Shown here piece after piece: positions 40,903-52,452 of a DNA stretch of 64,000 nt (positions within the stretch are counted from its first letter, which is position 1; each line of letters begins with the position of its first letter). Under the pieces are notes generated by a model. It was not told the origin of the DNA, searched no databases, and worked only from the letters and a program-made list of their open reading frames with translations. Source of the DNA: Paraphaeosphaeria minitans (Eukaryota > Ascomycota > Dothideomycetes > Pleosporales > Didymosphaeriaceae); NCBI GenBank assembly GCA_015832175.1, contig WJXW01000008.1:930001-994000 (forward strand), written 5' to 3'. The position numbers and the translations under genes were made by a program.

Positions 40903-41452
40903 GTTGTTTCCTTGTGGGTCAGGTATTCGAAATGCCCGGCCAGGATGATGCCGCTAGGGCTACGACGGCCATTTATGAGAGCTCCATGCAATGTTGCCCA
41001 TTCCATACCGCGCAATTGTACCCACATCCATGTACGCCGCGCAGCGATGCGATATTCAGTGTATGGAACATGACACTAATCACATGGATTGCAGACCGAG
41101 TGCGTCGTTACGCCTGGACGTTACGCCTGAATGTGGGATAACGAGAGAGTTTGAAAGATGCCGATGACGCATTCCTAGATGTGGGGGGTCGGATTGTGTT
41201 GCTGGTCGACATGTCATGTGATTGACTGCGACCGCAAGAACCTTCACGGGACCATCAATTTTCCGAGGGTGCGTTGTTTACACCGATTCCCAACCATTGG
41301 GTGGGAACAGGCTGTAATCAACTGGTCTCTAAGAACGCAGCGCGCACTTCACATTACGAAGTGAGTGTTTCATTTACCACTAAAGAGTATATGCAAGGCG
41401 AAATAAATGACATAATGATAAAAGGAATGACAACATCTCGCAACCCCTGTCT

Positions 41453-43555
41453 CTAAAGAATGTGGGTGGTGTTGAACAGACGGTTACCCGTGTCAGTCGT
41501 GCCACTGCCGGTAAACTTTGTGCTGGAAATCCGAAGCGCCACGAGACTGACGTTCCCACACGTTTCTAGTGCCTGGTATACCTCACTTCTCGAAGAAACA
41601 CATTGACCTTGGATAACCCCAGTCACTACCACAATACGGATGTCTTCGCTAACATTGCGAACGTGCTGTACGAATTGGATGACCGTCTTTCCGCTGTTTA
41701 CGACGGAGTCGACCAATACGATCTGGCTTCGGCCTTGAATATGGTGGGGCGCAAGGTCGCTGGGAGATTTAGCGTGCACGTACATCGCCAGCGAGAAAGC
41801 TTCGCTGACGCCAGAGGCCATGGGTTCACCAGCTCGCATTATTGCCACAATCGTCGTCTTCTGTTCATCCATGAGCCGGGATCCGGTGGCTCCGTGCCCT
41901 AGGACGTGCGAGATCGGACAGTCCTCCACTCCGAGTATGTTAGTCAAGTACTCGTGAGAGAGATACCATCCAGCCTGACGATGAGCTTTCCTTAACGCAG
42001 GCCCAGCAACAGCCGCATCGCGCATCTGGGTTGCAATGACTTTGGCCGCGTTCTTGTTTGCTGCATGATAGATCGCAAGCTTTGCGGAGCGATCATGGCG
42101 GCGAAGCAGGTCAGTGAGGAACCCTATGTCGTTCAAGTCGATCATCGGCAGCATAGACGTGTCCAATCGCGGTGAAGCAGTACGAGGTAAGATGACTTGG
42201 CGTGCACTCAATTGGCCTTTGCCTATAATATCGAAGAGGACCGGATTCATCGATGTGCTTCTGGTGAGCTCATCGCCGGCCACAACAGTCGCTTCGTCTG
42301 CTGCCATCAACATGGGAATATCGAGTGGACTATCTCCGAATGCCCAAACATACGCATGGTGTAGCGTCTGCAAACGGTTCACAATGGCAGCTTTGGTTTC
42401 TGCTGTCACAACAAAACCGTCTGAAAGTCTTCCGCCCGCGATGATCGGTATGCCTTGGGACAAGCCTTCTTTTTCGAGAACCTTCTCCTAGACTCGGTGG
42501 AGGCCGCAACTTACGACGACAGCACCGAGGTGCTCTTGCTCCGCTACCAGCCGCAGCAAGCGCCTGAATTCCGGATGGATTGCCACGTCGGAAGCTACCT
42601 GCTGACAGATGGCATCGAAAGTATGTTCGTCGACAGCATCCTCATATAGAAGCATAGCCTGTCGAAAACTTTGGTAAGAGTACCCCGTTGGGCCACCAAA
42701 CAGTGACTTCAGTGGAGCACTAATGGGCAATGATCTGGTTTCCGATAATTTCTGCCAAAACAAGGGCCCGGTGTCCTGCGCAGTCAGTGTTCTGTCGCCA
42801 TCTAGGACTAGGATCGTATCGGGTGGGCTTCTGTAGGACGCCATAGCCGCATCCAATCTTGTCTGAGCTTGGATCTCATTGTGCTTTTCTGTATGAACGC
42901 TAAAGTCTCGAATGAGCTCCAATGCTCTCTTTTTTACACTGGCATCTGAGTCCAGCGCTGAGAACAAGATGCCATGCTCGCGACATAACGATCGTAGCTG
43001 AGTCTTCTCAGCTTGCTGCCATTTCAGTAGATGGGAGACTGAAGTGGGGGGGCGCGATTTCGAAGCATCGTTCCAGCGGCGTTGCTCGATGGTCTTGACG
43101 GGAATATCGAGATAAAGGATGTGCGTATAGGCGGCCAGATCGCTCCGTGTGCACACTTTGTTCCCGGTTTCATCTTCTTCCGGCCAGAACATGAAGTGAC
43201 CAGTGACTACCGCCGTTTTCCCATCGCCTTTGCTCCGAATTCTGATGGTGTCGATCGCTTGTTCACGCCATCGCGTCTTTTCTGGTACGTCCATCTGTTG
43301 AAAAGCTTTGAGGCCTCCAGGTACGAGATTGGCTATCATCTCCGAACCTTCATAGAAATGGAATGAAGTTTCACTCAAGTCCTGCTTTAAAAGGTCCATA
43401 AGAAAGGTTTTTCCGGAGCCCGAGATCCCATATATCCCGACGATGATTGGTTTTTCGACTGAATTGAGATCGTTGGTACACTGAGATTGCTTCAATTCAT
43501 GACTAGCCTCATCGTTTTGTTGAAGATTTGAGAGTTCTTGCTCGTGGAGAGGCAT
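41453..43555 (-). pseudogene. P-loop kinase-HAD phosphatase-UPRTase fusion with one in-frame TAG
   Basis: The minus strand encodes about 700 codons in one frame with a single TAG at 42490-42488 (codon 356). Residues 39-150 hold a nucleotide kinase with GIYGISGSGKT (Walker A). HAD motif I is VLDGDRTLT (Asp252, Asp254), motif II is VVSCGLH just before the stop, and motif IV is AFGDSPLDIPML after it. The last about 210 residues are a uracil phosphoribosyltransferase-type domain with AIMRAGEPMASG and VLVDSVVNSGKTV (PRPP loop). The two halves are in the same phase, with no other stop or shift. The position fits a Trp codon (TGG to TAG). Fungi have such three-domain fusions, presumably in nucleoside/uracil salvage. 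The copy is either freshly inactivated, read through, or carries a sequencing error. Confidence 0.85.
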
Positions 43556-43850
43556 TAGAGCGAGCTTGAAAGTGTTACAAAGTGGAAGTCAAATGCCGTC
43601 GATCTGAGAACAGGATCAAGTTGAGTCGATGAAGGACAGCTGTGTAATGTCCCAGTTCGTAGATATAGATCGTGCGGGTTGTTGTTTGGCACGTGTTATA
43701 GAATTGATTGGTGGCTTGTTATCGTCCAGGTTGCCAATGCAAATTGCTGTGTTGCCCTAAGAACCCCCAATTCGAAGGTAGCTCTCGAATACTCGCATAA
43801 ACAAAATCTTTCCGCAGTGCAACAGACCGTGATAGTTTATGCAGGCCAAT

Positions 43851-44513
43851 CTAAGGGAGAAGAGGCCAGAATTGTCGGAGACTCTTGGCGGCGAGCTTGA
43901 AAGATACAGGGTCGATATCGTGACGCAACGCAACTTCGAGGAGCTTATGGTCCCTGTTAGGATTGATGACCTCACGAATTGATTCGCGACACGGTGCGTC
44001 ACACATGCAGCCCGCCACACGATAGAACTTCCAGCGCAAGGTATACTTAGCTACCATATACATATATGCAGGAATATGGCGCGAGAGCGCGGGGAGTTGG
44101 CGCGTCGAAACCCCGTCATACAGAGCACGACTGATTGAAAAGAGAACGTCGGATGTCTCACTGACTTTGCCCCAATGTGTTGTCGCTGAACGGCGTTCGT
44201 ATAGCTCTTCTAGAAGCCGATCTCGATACCAACGAGGAGGTGACTGGCGAGGGAGACCCAGCATCCTGTGCCACCGGCGCAAGAGCAAGGTTAATAGGCG
44301 ACTTTTTGACGCGAGCATATTGACTACATCAGTCTGGGCGTCGAAATCTTCGACTATTCCACTGGGTTTGAGTATGTAGACAGCGATGGAATGTTGAGAC
44401 AAGTGAAACCTGTTCCAAACTCTTAGATGTGATTCAAGTATTGTTATCCAGTTTTTAGGGGAAGGAAATAAAGGCGACCAGGACAAACAGAATAAGGCCT
44501 TTTCATTTGCCAC
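43851..44513 (-). CDS. Conserved fungal hypothetical protein
   Basis: A 220-residue intron-free frame from ATG. The segment MLGLPRQSPPRWYRDRLLEE, LYERRSATTHWGKVSETSDV and LFSISRALYDG belongs to a fungal family I know only as hypothetical. The later part has a Tyr/Met-rich hydrophobic stretch (IPAYMYMVAKYTLRWKFYRV) and a Cys pair (AGCMCDAPC). It lies upstream of the kinase-HAD-UPRTase gene on the same strand with about 300 bp between them. It has no obvious defect, though the N-terminal 70 residues look less family-like and a later start is possible. Confidence 0.5.
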   Translation of the reverse strand: MANEKALFCLSWSPLFPSPKNWITILESHLRVWNRFHLSQHSIAVYILKPSGIVEDFDAQTDVVNMLASKSRLLTLLLRRWHRMLGLPRQSPPRWYRDRLLEELYERRSATTHWGKVSETSDVLFSISRALYDGVSTRQLPALSRHIPAYMYMVAKYTLRWKFYRVAGCMCDAPCRESIREVINPNRDHKLLEVALRHDIDPVSFKLAAKSLRQFWPLLP

Positions 44514-45434
44514 GCTGCAGTGTAGAAAGCAGGAACAATCACTACAGATCCCCTCAAGTCCACTTAGGATCTGCCTGATTCTGATGTTATGTGGTAGTAA
44601 GGACTGAGACCGCTGCGGCTAGGGTTGAGTTCCGATAACCCCGCTCGAAGGATATCTGTGGAACCCGAGATTCCATTTCCGGTTTTTTATTTCCGATACC
44701 GTTTTATTTGCCCATATGAGGAGGGTTCTCTTTCCTGCAGGAAGGAACCTCCCCTAGACAGAAATGATCATCCTCGTTCCTTCATTCCATCATAGGAAAC
44801 CTTTCCTGATTGCGATATATGCCTCAACCGGGTGATGACCGGGTCACATTATCGTGTTCGGACAGCTCAACCTTACTCCTTCAATTCATGTGTGCACCCG
44901 CAACATTTCGCGCGATTTTCCGTGTCGGCGGTTGCGTTCACCCATCCTGTCACCGAATCGAATACATGTTGCAATGCTTTATCGGAATACAATCTTGCGA
45001 GTTTTGCCATTCGGACTGCTACCAAAAAATTCCGGCTACGATATTGGGCCATCTCTATTGGAGCGGTACATGTTATCAGTGGTCACCTGGATTCGTTTCA
45101 TGTGACTGTGGTCCAGATACGACGAAAGACTATGTATGGACACGCACAGGAGGGATATCTCACCCAATTATTCAAGATCGCACGATCCCAGATAATGCAA
45201 GCCAGAACGTACTTTATCCTGGCTCTAGGCAGCAATAGAATCTTCTCGAGCAGAATGATTAGCGACGAAAATTCGATGCACGTTGCATGATCAGGCATAA
45301 ACTTTTGATAGCCCTGTAAGCACCCATGGTAGTGTGGTCGAGAATGGTTTTTGACTCACTGCGACGGGTTCGAATCTTGCCAATTGAATACGGCAGAATA
45401 GAACTTGCAGCCTAGAAGGCCCCATCCTGCACCT
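44514..45434. other. No supportable gene
   Basis: All three plus-strand phases are open across parts of 44810-45290, and none has a family signal. A tRNA-like GGTTCGAATC word at about 45366-45375 does not sit in a foldable cloverleaf. Confidence 0.4.
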
Positions 45435-45441
45435 TATAAAA
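45435..45441 (+). promoter_or_regulatory. TATA box of the RNase III-like gene
   Basis: TATAAAA lies 78 bp upstream of the ATG at 45513. Confidence 0.5.
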
Positions 45442-45512
45442 CGGCATCGGAGAAGTCATCCACGATAATATTTGGTAAATGTACACAATTTTTTGCCTTC
45501 CCAACACACAAT

Positions 45513-46526
45513 ATGGAGGTCGAAACTGTTCAAGCGCAAATTGGATACCAATTTGCTCTCCCTGACCGTCTCCGTGTGGCTCTTACAGCAGCCCATCGGA
45601 GCGACATAGAAGGAACCTCAGATGATGGTAACAGGGGACTAGCCAAGCTGGGAATGTGTGCGGTGGATATGGTTGAGACATATCGAACTATCATTATGGA
45701 GAATCGAACGAGCAGTACGCTTAGATCCTTCATGTTCAGATTCCACGGCTAAGAGTCACAGAGGACGCCAACATCCAAAACCACTGGTTCAAAAACAAAC
45801 GGAAACGAGCCAGTGTTTGCTGCATACTGGGGATAGATCGGCACCTGGCCCAGAGTGTTCGACAGAGGGATCAAGCGCCTTCCACAGATGTTCTGGCAAC
45901 CGCGCTATGCGCCACACTTGGTGCCATCTGGTTGGATCTTCAAACCCAGAACGGAGGCTTTCCGACCATCGTTGAGCAGACTTATGCCATATTATGCAAA
46001 CTGGAGCTCGTTCTAACTCAAGTGGAAAATACTAGTACTCCCTTGACACCTTTCTCAACGGATGACGAGTTGAATGCCCCACTCTCACACCATTTGCAGC
46101 AGGTGCAAGATGGTGGTGATATCGAAATACATAATATACCCCCGAGCAGCGGGATGTGGAGCCAGGACAGCGACGATCTGGCGCATGACCAGGCTCAGCC
46201 GTATGACACTGTATCCATCAATCATAGTTTAAGTGAGACTAATAGATTTGAACAACGGGAGATTTACTCACACAACTACAGACTTTGCTCAAGACCTCGT
46301 CGACTTCGATTTTGGAACAGACGCTACTGGAAACATATGGAACTGCATCGCCCTCCCAGGCATGTACGAAATCGCCGGCGACCCAGATATCATGACTCCA
46401 TTGGGAGACAAAGATGTGACGGTAGCAAAACGAGGCTCTATCGACATGGAGGACGGTATTCAACCGGTCGTAAAGATGAGGAAAACCCAGAAGAAGCCCC
46501 ACAGTGATCAATATGATGGGTGTTGA
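45513..46526 (+). CDS. RNase III-fold protein with degenerate active site
   Basis: Exons 45513-45714, 45762-46232 and 46282-46526 with introns of 47 and 49 bp give 305 residues. The N-terminus reads VQAQIGYQFALPDRLRVALT and DGNRGLAKLGMCAVDM, the first half of an RNase III domain. In active enzymes this reads ERLEFLGD; here Met48 stands where the catalytic Asp should be, and the Glu is also missing. NKRKRASVCCILGIDRHLAQ then STDVLATALCATLGAIWLD is the second half, again without the catalytic Glu. It therefore looks like a non-catalytic RNase III fold, a type found in fungal hypothetical proteins. The C-terminal 150 residues are acidic and unknown. Its stop overlaps the start of the next frame by 14 bases. 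Confidence 0.62.
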
Positions 46527-47481
46527 TGAGTCCAAACTACATCAACGGCTTCTTGAAGAGGAATTGGAAAAGTCAAAAGCCCTCTCGTCTCAGATTCGAA
46601 GCAGCTTGAAAGCACTTCTAGACCATCCTGGAATCAGCGCTGTTGACCCAAACAGCCCTCATCTTCCTAGATTGCGATTATTCTATTTAACAATCGGCAG
46701 TTCTCAAACTCTTCTAAATTTCAGAGCCATGCTCCACACGGCGCGAAACCCGTCGGACATCTATCCGTACACAGTTACAACTACTCTGCAACCCTGGGAA
46801 AGATACGCCGAGATCTGTCGACTTGGCAGAGAAGAAGCTCTATGCGTCTTGCTGCGACGATACCACGTTGTACAATTGTTCAAGACAGCAAAAGCTAGTC
46901 TCTTCCAGGAACATGGGGTGATTGTACAGACCCCAAGAACACACGTGACAGGTCAACGGGCCATGCCTGGCAATCCAGTGAATAGGGCTCAAGCGAACTT
47001 GACAGAAGAAGTGTTAGGGATGATATTGCCGGGGCCGGCAAATGGAACTCCGCATTATCAGAAGACTCGCAGACATGTGTCGCAGCTGCGACGGCTCGCC
47101 AACATATTGGCCATCTGGACCGACCGTTACGGCTTTGGTGTCCTTGCACTACTGCCGTCAGGACCAAACGAATCTGGACTCAACTTCAATGATTACACGT
47201 AGGCACCAAGCGCGCCTCCTCACCAACTTAGTGATATTGGCAAGTACAGGCTGCTAAACATGACCGAGAAAAGACTCAAAGCCTTCTCAGAACTTCTTGA
47301 GCAGCACCAAGGTCCATATTTAACGGAACTCAGCAGAGCTATAGAATCTGCCGTCATGGCACTAGTCGAAAGAAGACTGTCCATGTCGGACCCATTTCCC
47401 ATCGAAGTCATAGATAGTCAAAGTTTGGAACGTCTTCCGAAGGGCTGCATCGTCGAGTTCTTATCACAGGAACAGCAGTAA
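46513..47481 (+). CDS. Conserved fungal hypothetical protein downstream of the RNase III-like gene
   Basis: From MMGVDESKLHQRLLEEELEK (ATG 46513) to 47198, a 33-bp GT..AG segment (47199-47231), then 47232-47481 give about 311 residues in one frame. The protein is helical; YAEICRLGREEALCVLLRRY and VNRAQANLTEEVLGMILPG are the best conserved-looking parts, and VSQLRRLANILAIWTDRYGF follows. I recognise it only as a fungal hypothetical. The intron is shorter than its neighbours but fits the phase exactly. Because it overlaps the RNase III-like stop by 14 bases, the two may in truth be one gene joined by a missed intron or separated by a single-base error. Confidence 0.55.
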
Positions 47482-47988
47482 CGCGCATATATCGCACCCC
47501 GAGATCGCGCTGGCCGTTGCAGAGGGTATGTACTACTGTTGTGGCGGCCAGGACAACCTGGGGGAGATTTGCCAACATCAGCCCTCGAAAGGCGATATCG
47601 GTTTGAGGGCTAGTGTTACAATTTGTAAGTAGGGAGATGAAAGCAAGCGCAATCTCATAACAACGAGTAGCCACAAGCGCAGGCGCGAAGGAAGCATCCC
47701 CACCCGGTTCTTCTGCTCGTGGAGACCAGGCAATCTCACACTTGTCTAAGTTGACTCTAAGACTCACACTCGAGGATGACGAGGATGACGACATCATGCT
47801 CACCGACCACACGCACGAAATGCAACGTGACAATCAAGAGGTGCAGACTCATGCATGACTAACATGCGGGGCTCGGGTTACCTATCCTAACTGCCGGGTT
47901 GAGCGAGAACAACTTTAACTCTTCATATCCCAACAAGGCCCGCACAATTCTCGACATTGTAATTACTTGTACTTCAATTTGAAGGAAC

Positions 47989-48432
47989 ATGGCCACAGAC
48001 TCTCACCAAGATATTGGTCCTGATGCCGCTTCCATTCCTGAGACAGCTAAGGCCAAAGTTGCGACTCCCCCTTGCGAGGTCGTCAAGCAATACAAATCAC
48101 AAGGCCAATGGACGTTACACCGGCTCGCATCGTCTTCCGATATCTTCTGCGTCCAGTGCAACAAGCGGAAGAAATCAAAACTTGTAGCTATACGTCATAA
48201 TCAGTGGGACGATCTTTGCTGTAACGCGTGTTACGGTCTATCCTATCGAAGACAAAGTGAGGTCCGTGGTAATGAATTCTGAACCGCACTGAGACTTGTT
48301 AAACTAACATCAAAAGCTTTAATACCAACAGTGTTCCCAACTGCCCTCGAAGCGAACCAGGGTGCCAGAAATGTGGCGGGTTCTTCTTATCAATCTGCCT
48401 CAAAGCTTCCTTTTGTATCGCTTGCGCCATAG
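47989..48432 (+). CDS. Small protein with paired CxxC zinc motif
   Basis: Exon 1 (47989-48256) ends at GTGAGG and exon 2 starts at 48317 or 48332 (both AG acceptors keep phase), giving 127 or 122 residues. The motif FCVQCNKRKKSKLVAIRHNQ followed by WDDLCCNACYGLS has C-x2-C...C-x2-C spacing like a single treble-clef/GATA-type finger with a basic Lys/Arg run between the pairs. The N-terminus is disordered. A DNA- or RNA-binding role is possible, but the family is not identified. Confidence 0.52.
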
Positions 48433-49579
48433 CATTGAGAATCTCTTTGGTGGTACTCTCCAATCAACTCCTTCCGAGTGTGGAGGGCAGGTCCTGAATG
48501 TGAGACACGACTTCGCGACACGAGTAGCTTTCTGCGATATATTCTTTGATCTGCGTATCGCAATTGCCTACATTTTGCCACCCGTCGGCCGCGCTCGACC
48601 GAATTCCCGCTATAGCAATCCTTCGAGCGACCCCTCAACCGCGCTGCCATCCAGTAATGCGTCGAACTCTCAACCCTTGAACCCTGATTTTCTTCAGCCA
48701 TACTTTGCAGAACGATGTCTCCCCACATATGAACTTGATTGACCGCTCTTGTGGTTTGTTCTCTCTTGGCACAAGCAATCATACTTTCATATCTCCGATG
48801 GGGCAGGAAGGTAGACCAAGTGATGCACGAGTGTAACGTGTAACGTGGAGCCTTAAACAGCCTTCTTCGCGATGCACGCTGGTCCCACCACGTTTTGAGA
48901 CAACCGTTCGCCCACTCTCGCTTAATTGCCCCTCAGCATTGCAAAACCTATGGCCCGCTGAGTTGCTGATCTTTTTATTGTGCGCTCTACCACGAAAGAA
49001 TAGCGAACATTTATTACGCGGAACCTCATAATGCTCTATCTAGAGGTATCTGAGCCATCTCGAGCGCTGCAAAGTCGCTCATTGCCAAGGGCTAGTCGCC
49101 CTCATATCTCGCTATCTTGCAGATGGAAATGAAGGCATCCGAGTAAACGGCTGTGCCGACACGTCCTTGTTGAACCCTATTGGAACGCACGCGAAGCCCC
49201 AAGGTCATTTTCTCGCTGCTCTTCACCTCTTCCCTTCCCTGCTTGTACCGCATCTCTCCCATCACGTCCGTCCCGACGGTCGCGCCTATCACGGCCGTCC
49301 TCACCATTCCGACCAACTTCGCCTGGATCTCCATCTCGACCATGGGGACTAACGTACTAACAAGGACCCTTCCCTTCCCTCAATTGTCTTGCCCGGGAAC
49401 CAACCCAACCCTAACGGAACAAATATCCCATGAACTGCTAGGATCTAGTACTGTCCCAGAAATGGAGAGATTCTGAGGTTGGCACGTGGAGTGTCGAACA
49501 ATTCTGATGCTTGATGGAGTAACTTATGTGGTGCGTTGTGCAGGCCTGTTGCGTAAAGTCTCTCAAAATCTAGCTCCAG
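48433..49579. other. No supportable gene
   Basis: Open stretches at 48450-48742 and 49090-49340 exist on both strands without family signal. The sequence just before 49580 gives no LTR match to the copia end at 51612. Confidence 0.4.
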
Positions 49580-51562
49580 ATGCTACCAACTCCTACTCAG
49601 CAACCAGAGACGGAGTCCTTCCATGAGGATGATGCCGCTGCGGACTCATCAGACCATCAAGACGAAGTAGACCCACCAGGCTACTATCAAGGGAGAAAAA
49701 TCAGGGACAATTACCTAACTCCTCCATCTACACCGCCACCCGCAGCATTACTTGCTCGGTTAATGGCTGGAAACCAATCTGAAGTGACACAACATAGTTC
49801 ATCTAAGACTGTCCCCTGGGCAGCAGCTTTCATGGCGGGAACCCAAGCCGGTCACGTTGGGAACTACAGAGGGGATGTTGTAGACAAGGCGAAGATGATG
49901 AGATTGCTCGCCAAAGGCTTGAAGCCCCATCGAAGTCAACTCCCACCTCTGCCAACGTGCCGGACCAAGCTTGAGGACCACCCGATGGGTGAACTGTTCA
50001 GAGAAGCAGAACAGGCCCATCTTGCAAGCCATCAACAAATGAAATCATGGTCAGAGGTACCGATAAAGAAGATCAAACTGACAGGACAACAGATCCTTGA
50101 CTGTATGTGGGTATACACCTACAAACTTGATAAGCACCATCGCTTGCTGAAGTGCAAGGCGCGACTAGTCGTCCGAGGCGACCAACAACGGAACATTACC
50201 TCGCAGGACACTTACGCGGCCACACTCGCCAGCCGGTCATTCCGAATGCTGATGGCAATTGCAGCCCACCACGACTTGGAGCTCAAACAATACGACGTCA
50301 CGAACGCCTTTGTCCATGCAACGATGGATCGAGAAGTATACATGAGAATGCCCCACGGCTATCGAAAACCTGGAACGATCCTCCAAGTCAACAAGGCTTT
50401 GTACGGTCTACGGATCTCACCTCTCCTTTGGCAGAAAGAATTCACTACAACACTCAAAGCTCTTGGCTACCAGACTGTGCCTCACGAGCCATGCTGCCTT
50501 CTCAAAGACGGAATCATCGTCTTCTTCTACGTAGACGATATCGTATTAGCTTATCACAAACAGAAAGAGCAAGAAGCCCAGCAAACAATCAAGCGCCTAC
50601 AGGAGAAGTACACCTTTACTGGAGGAAACGACCTTCAGTGGTTCCTCGGCGTAGAGGTCATCAGGGACCGAAGTCGCCGGAAGATCCAACTCTCTCAAGC
50701 CGCATACGTAGAGAAGATTAGCCGACTGGCTGATAGGAAAGACATCCGCCATGATACCCCCATGGCCGCTACCGAGTTAAAGCCTCGAACAGGCTTGGCA
50801 ACACCCTCAGAAATCAACAAATACCAACGCAAAATCGGATCACTTCTGTTCGCGGCAGTAACGAGCCGACCGGACATCGCCTTTGCAACCTCAAGGCTGG
50901 CTCGGTTCCTGTCAAATCCGGGCTCCGCACATCACAATGCCGCCGATCGAGTACTATTATACTTGTCCAGCACCAGATGGAGAGCACTGCAGCTCGGAGG
51001 AGGCAACTGCCTTCAAGTAGCCAGCGATGCCTCATTTGCTGACAACACACTGGACAGAAAGAGCTCGCAAGGATACGCTATCAAGCTATTCGACGGACTC
51101 ATTGCCTGGAGAGCAAACAAACAAGACACTGTCACAACTTCGACAACCGAAGCAGAGCTTCTCGCCCTATCACAGGTGGCCAAGGAAGCAATCTTCATAT
51201 CACGACTATTGGACGAACTGCAGATTGAACTACTCTCATCGTCAATTACCATCCAATGCGACAACAAGCAAACTATTCGACTGGTAACTGAGGAAATCTC
51301 TAAGCTCCAGACAAAACTACGACACGTCGACATTTACAATCACTGGCTCAGACAAGAAGTCTCTACTAGAAAGATCAAGGTGGAGTACGTGCACTCGGCA
51401 GATATAATCGCCGACGGCTTCACTAAGGTTCTCCCAGTCAACAAGTGGGAAGGATTCCTAACTCAACTTGGGCTGGTAGAAGTAGAGAGACCTGAGGCAA
51501 CGAACGAAGCGCCCCTTGAGGAGATCCAGCAACAACTTGAAGACCTCACCCTCGCACAATGA
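49580..51562 (+). mobile_element. 5'-truncated Ty1/copia retrotransposon (RT-RNase H)
   Basis: A 660-residue uninterrupted frame. After about 150 residues of linker come the copia RT start (WVYTYKLDKHHRLLKCKARL VVRGD split here), KQYDVTNAFVHATMDREVYM, FFYVDDIVLAY (YVDD catalytic box) and the RNase H part with ASDASFAD, TTSTTEAELLAL and KLRHVDIYNHWLRQ. The C-terminus is ADIIADGFTKVLP. Gag, protease and integrase are absent, so only the 3' third remains, but that third has no stop or shift, suggesting recent arrival. A polypurine tract (GCTGAGGGGGTG) follows the stop. Confidence 0.9.
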
Positions 51563-51611
51563 GGAACTACATTATTATCCAGCTTGCAAGGATTTCCAAG
51601 CTGAGGGGGTG

Positions 51612-51779
51612 TGTCAGATAGAACGAGGGCGTTGAGGTCGGATCTGCACAATCGAGCAGGGACCACCGCACTTGTCGCACTAGCCCAGGGGTCAAACCAA
51701 CCGAACAGAGATGAGAGAGAAAAAATACATAATTAGAACACACATCAATCAATCATTACAACATCATCACCCATCAACA
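51612..51779 (+). repeat. Putative copia 3' LTR
   Basis: Begins TGTCAGATAGAACG directly after the purine-rich tract and ends ..CCATCAACA, giving TG..CA ends and 168 bp. No second copy is in the window, so the borders rest on ends and context only. Confidence 0.5.
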
Positions 51780-52162
51780 TACCTTATCGCATGCAAGCAT
51801 TTTATCTGACAGCTACATGCTGCTCTTAAAGCCTAAGGCGCCAGTTCCTAAATTAGCTAACTTGGTACTAGCTTCTTACATCTCTGTCTCTAACGCCCTA
51901 ATCCACCCGAGCGCTTATAACGACCCATTTAACGTTATTTCCGCGGAATCGGTCAATCTTGATTCGCAAATCAAATTCCAGTTTAGAAGATCAACATTCC
52001 AAAACTGGATTTCTGGATGCCACTCAAAGCAAGCATCTGGAACCACAATCAAGGTTTTGGATGTTGAAATACAGATCTCCAATCTCAGAATCATATTTGC
52101 CGGTCTGCTTCTGCACAGCTCCGCTTCCGGATATAGTGGCGACTGGTGTTGGTTGATTAATT
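51780..52162. other. Spacer between copia and LINE
   Basis: No gene. Contains a short inverted pair (CCAGTTT at about 51978 and AAACTGG at about 52004) and the LINE insertion edge. Confidence 0.4.
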
Positions 52163-52190
52163 GATGATGATGATGATGATGATGATGATG
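52163..52190. repeat. (GAT)9 tract, 3' tail of the LINE
   Basis: Nine GAT triplets plus a G on the plus strand, that is (ATC)n at the 3' end of the minus-strand LINE. Triplet tails are usual for this clade in place of poly(A). Confidence 0.85.
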
Positions 52191-52452
52191 TCCATTTGGC
52201 TGTGCAGGGGTTTTCGCCCTATGTAGCCCCACTTCTAGCTAAGCCTATCATCTAGCCCTGTCTGTATTGGTCTCAAAACCTCGTTCCTCAGCCCATTCCT
52301 GTTGGACCTGTTAGTGAACCCCGTTGTGATTCTCCTGCCTGAGGACTACTATGTCTATGCGCGGTTAATTCTCAGATGACGGATTTAGCCTCCCCGTTCT
52401 GCGTGCAAATTTGATGGTCGCGTAGACCACGTCTAGGTTAGGTTTCCACTGG

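Noticed and set aside
44810..45290. Open frames in three plus-strand phases (up to 152 residues)
   Set aside because: All three phases are open together and none shows a domain, signal peptide or splice logic; more likely low stop density by chance.
45325..45395. tRNA-like stretch with GGTTCGAATC
   Set aside because: The T-loop word is present, but the flanking bases do not pair as a T arm, and no matching acceptor or anticodon stems could be drawn.
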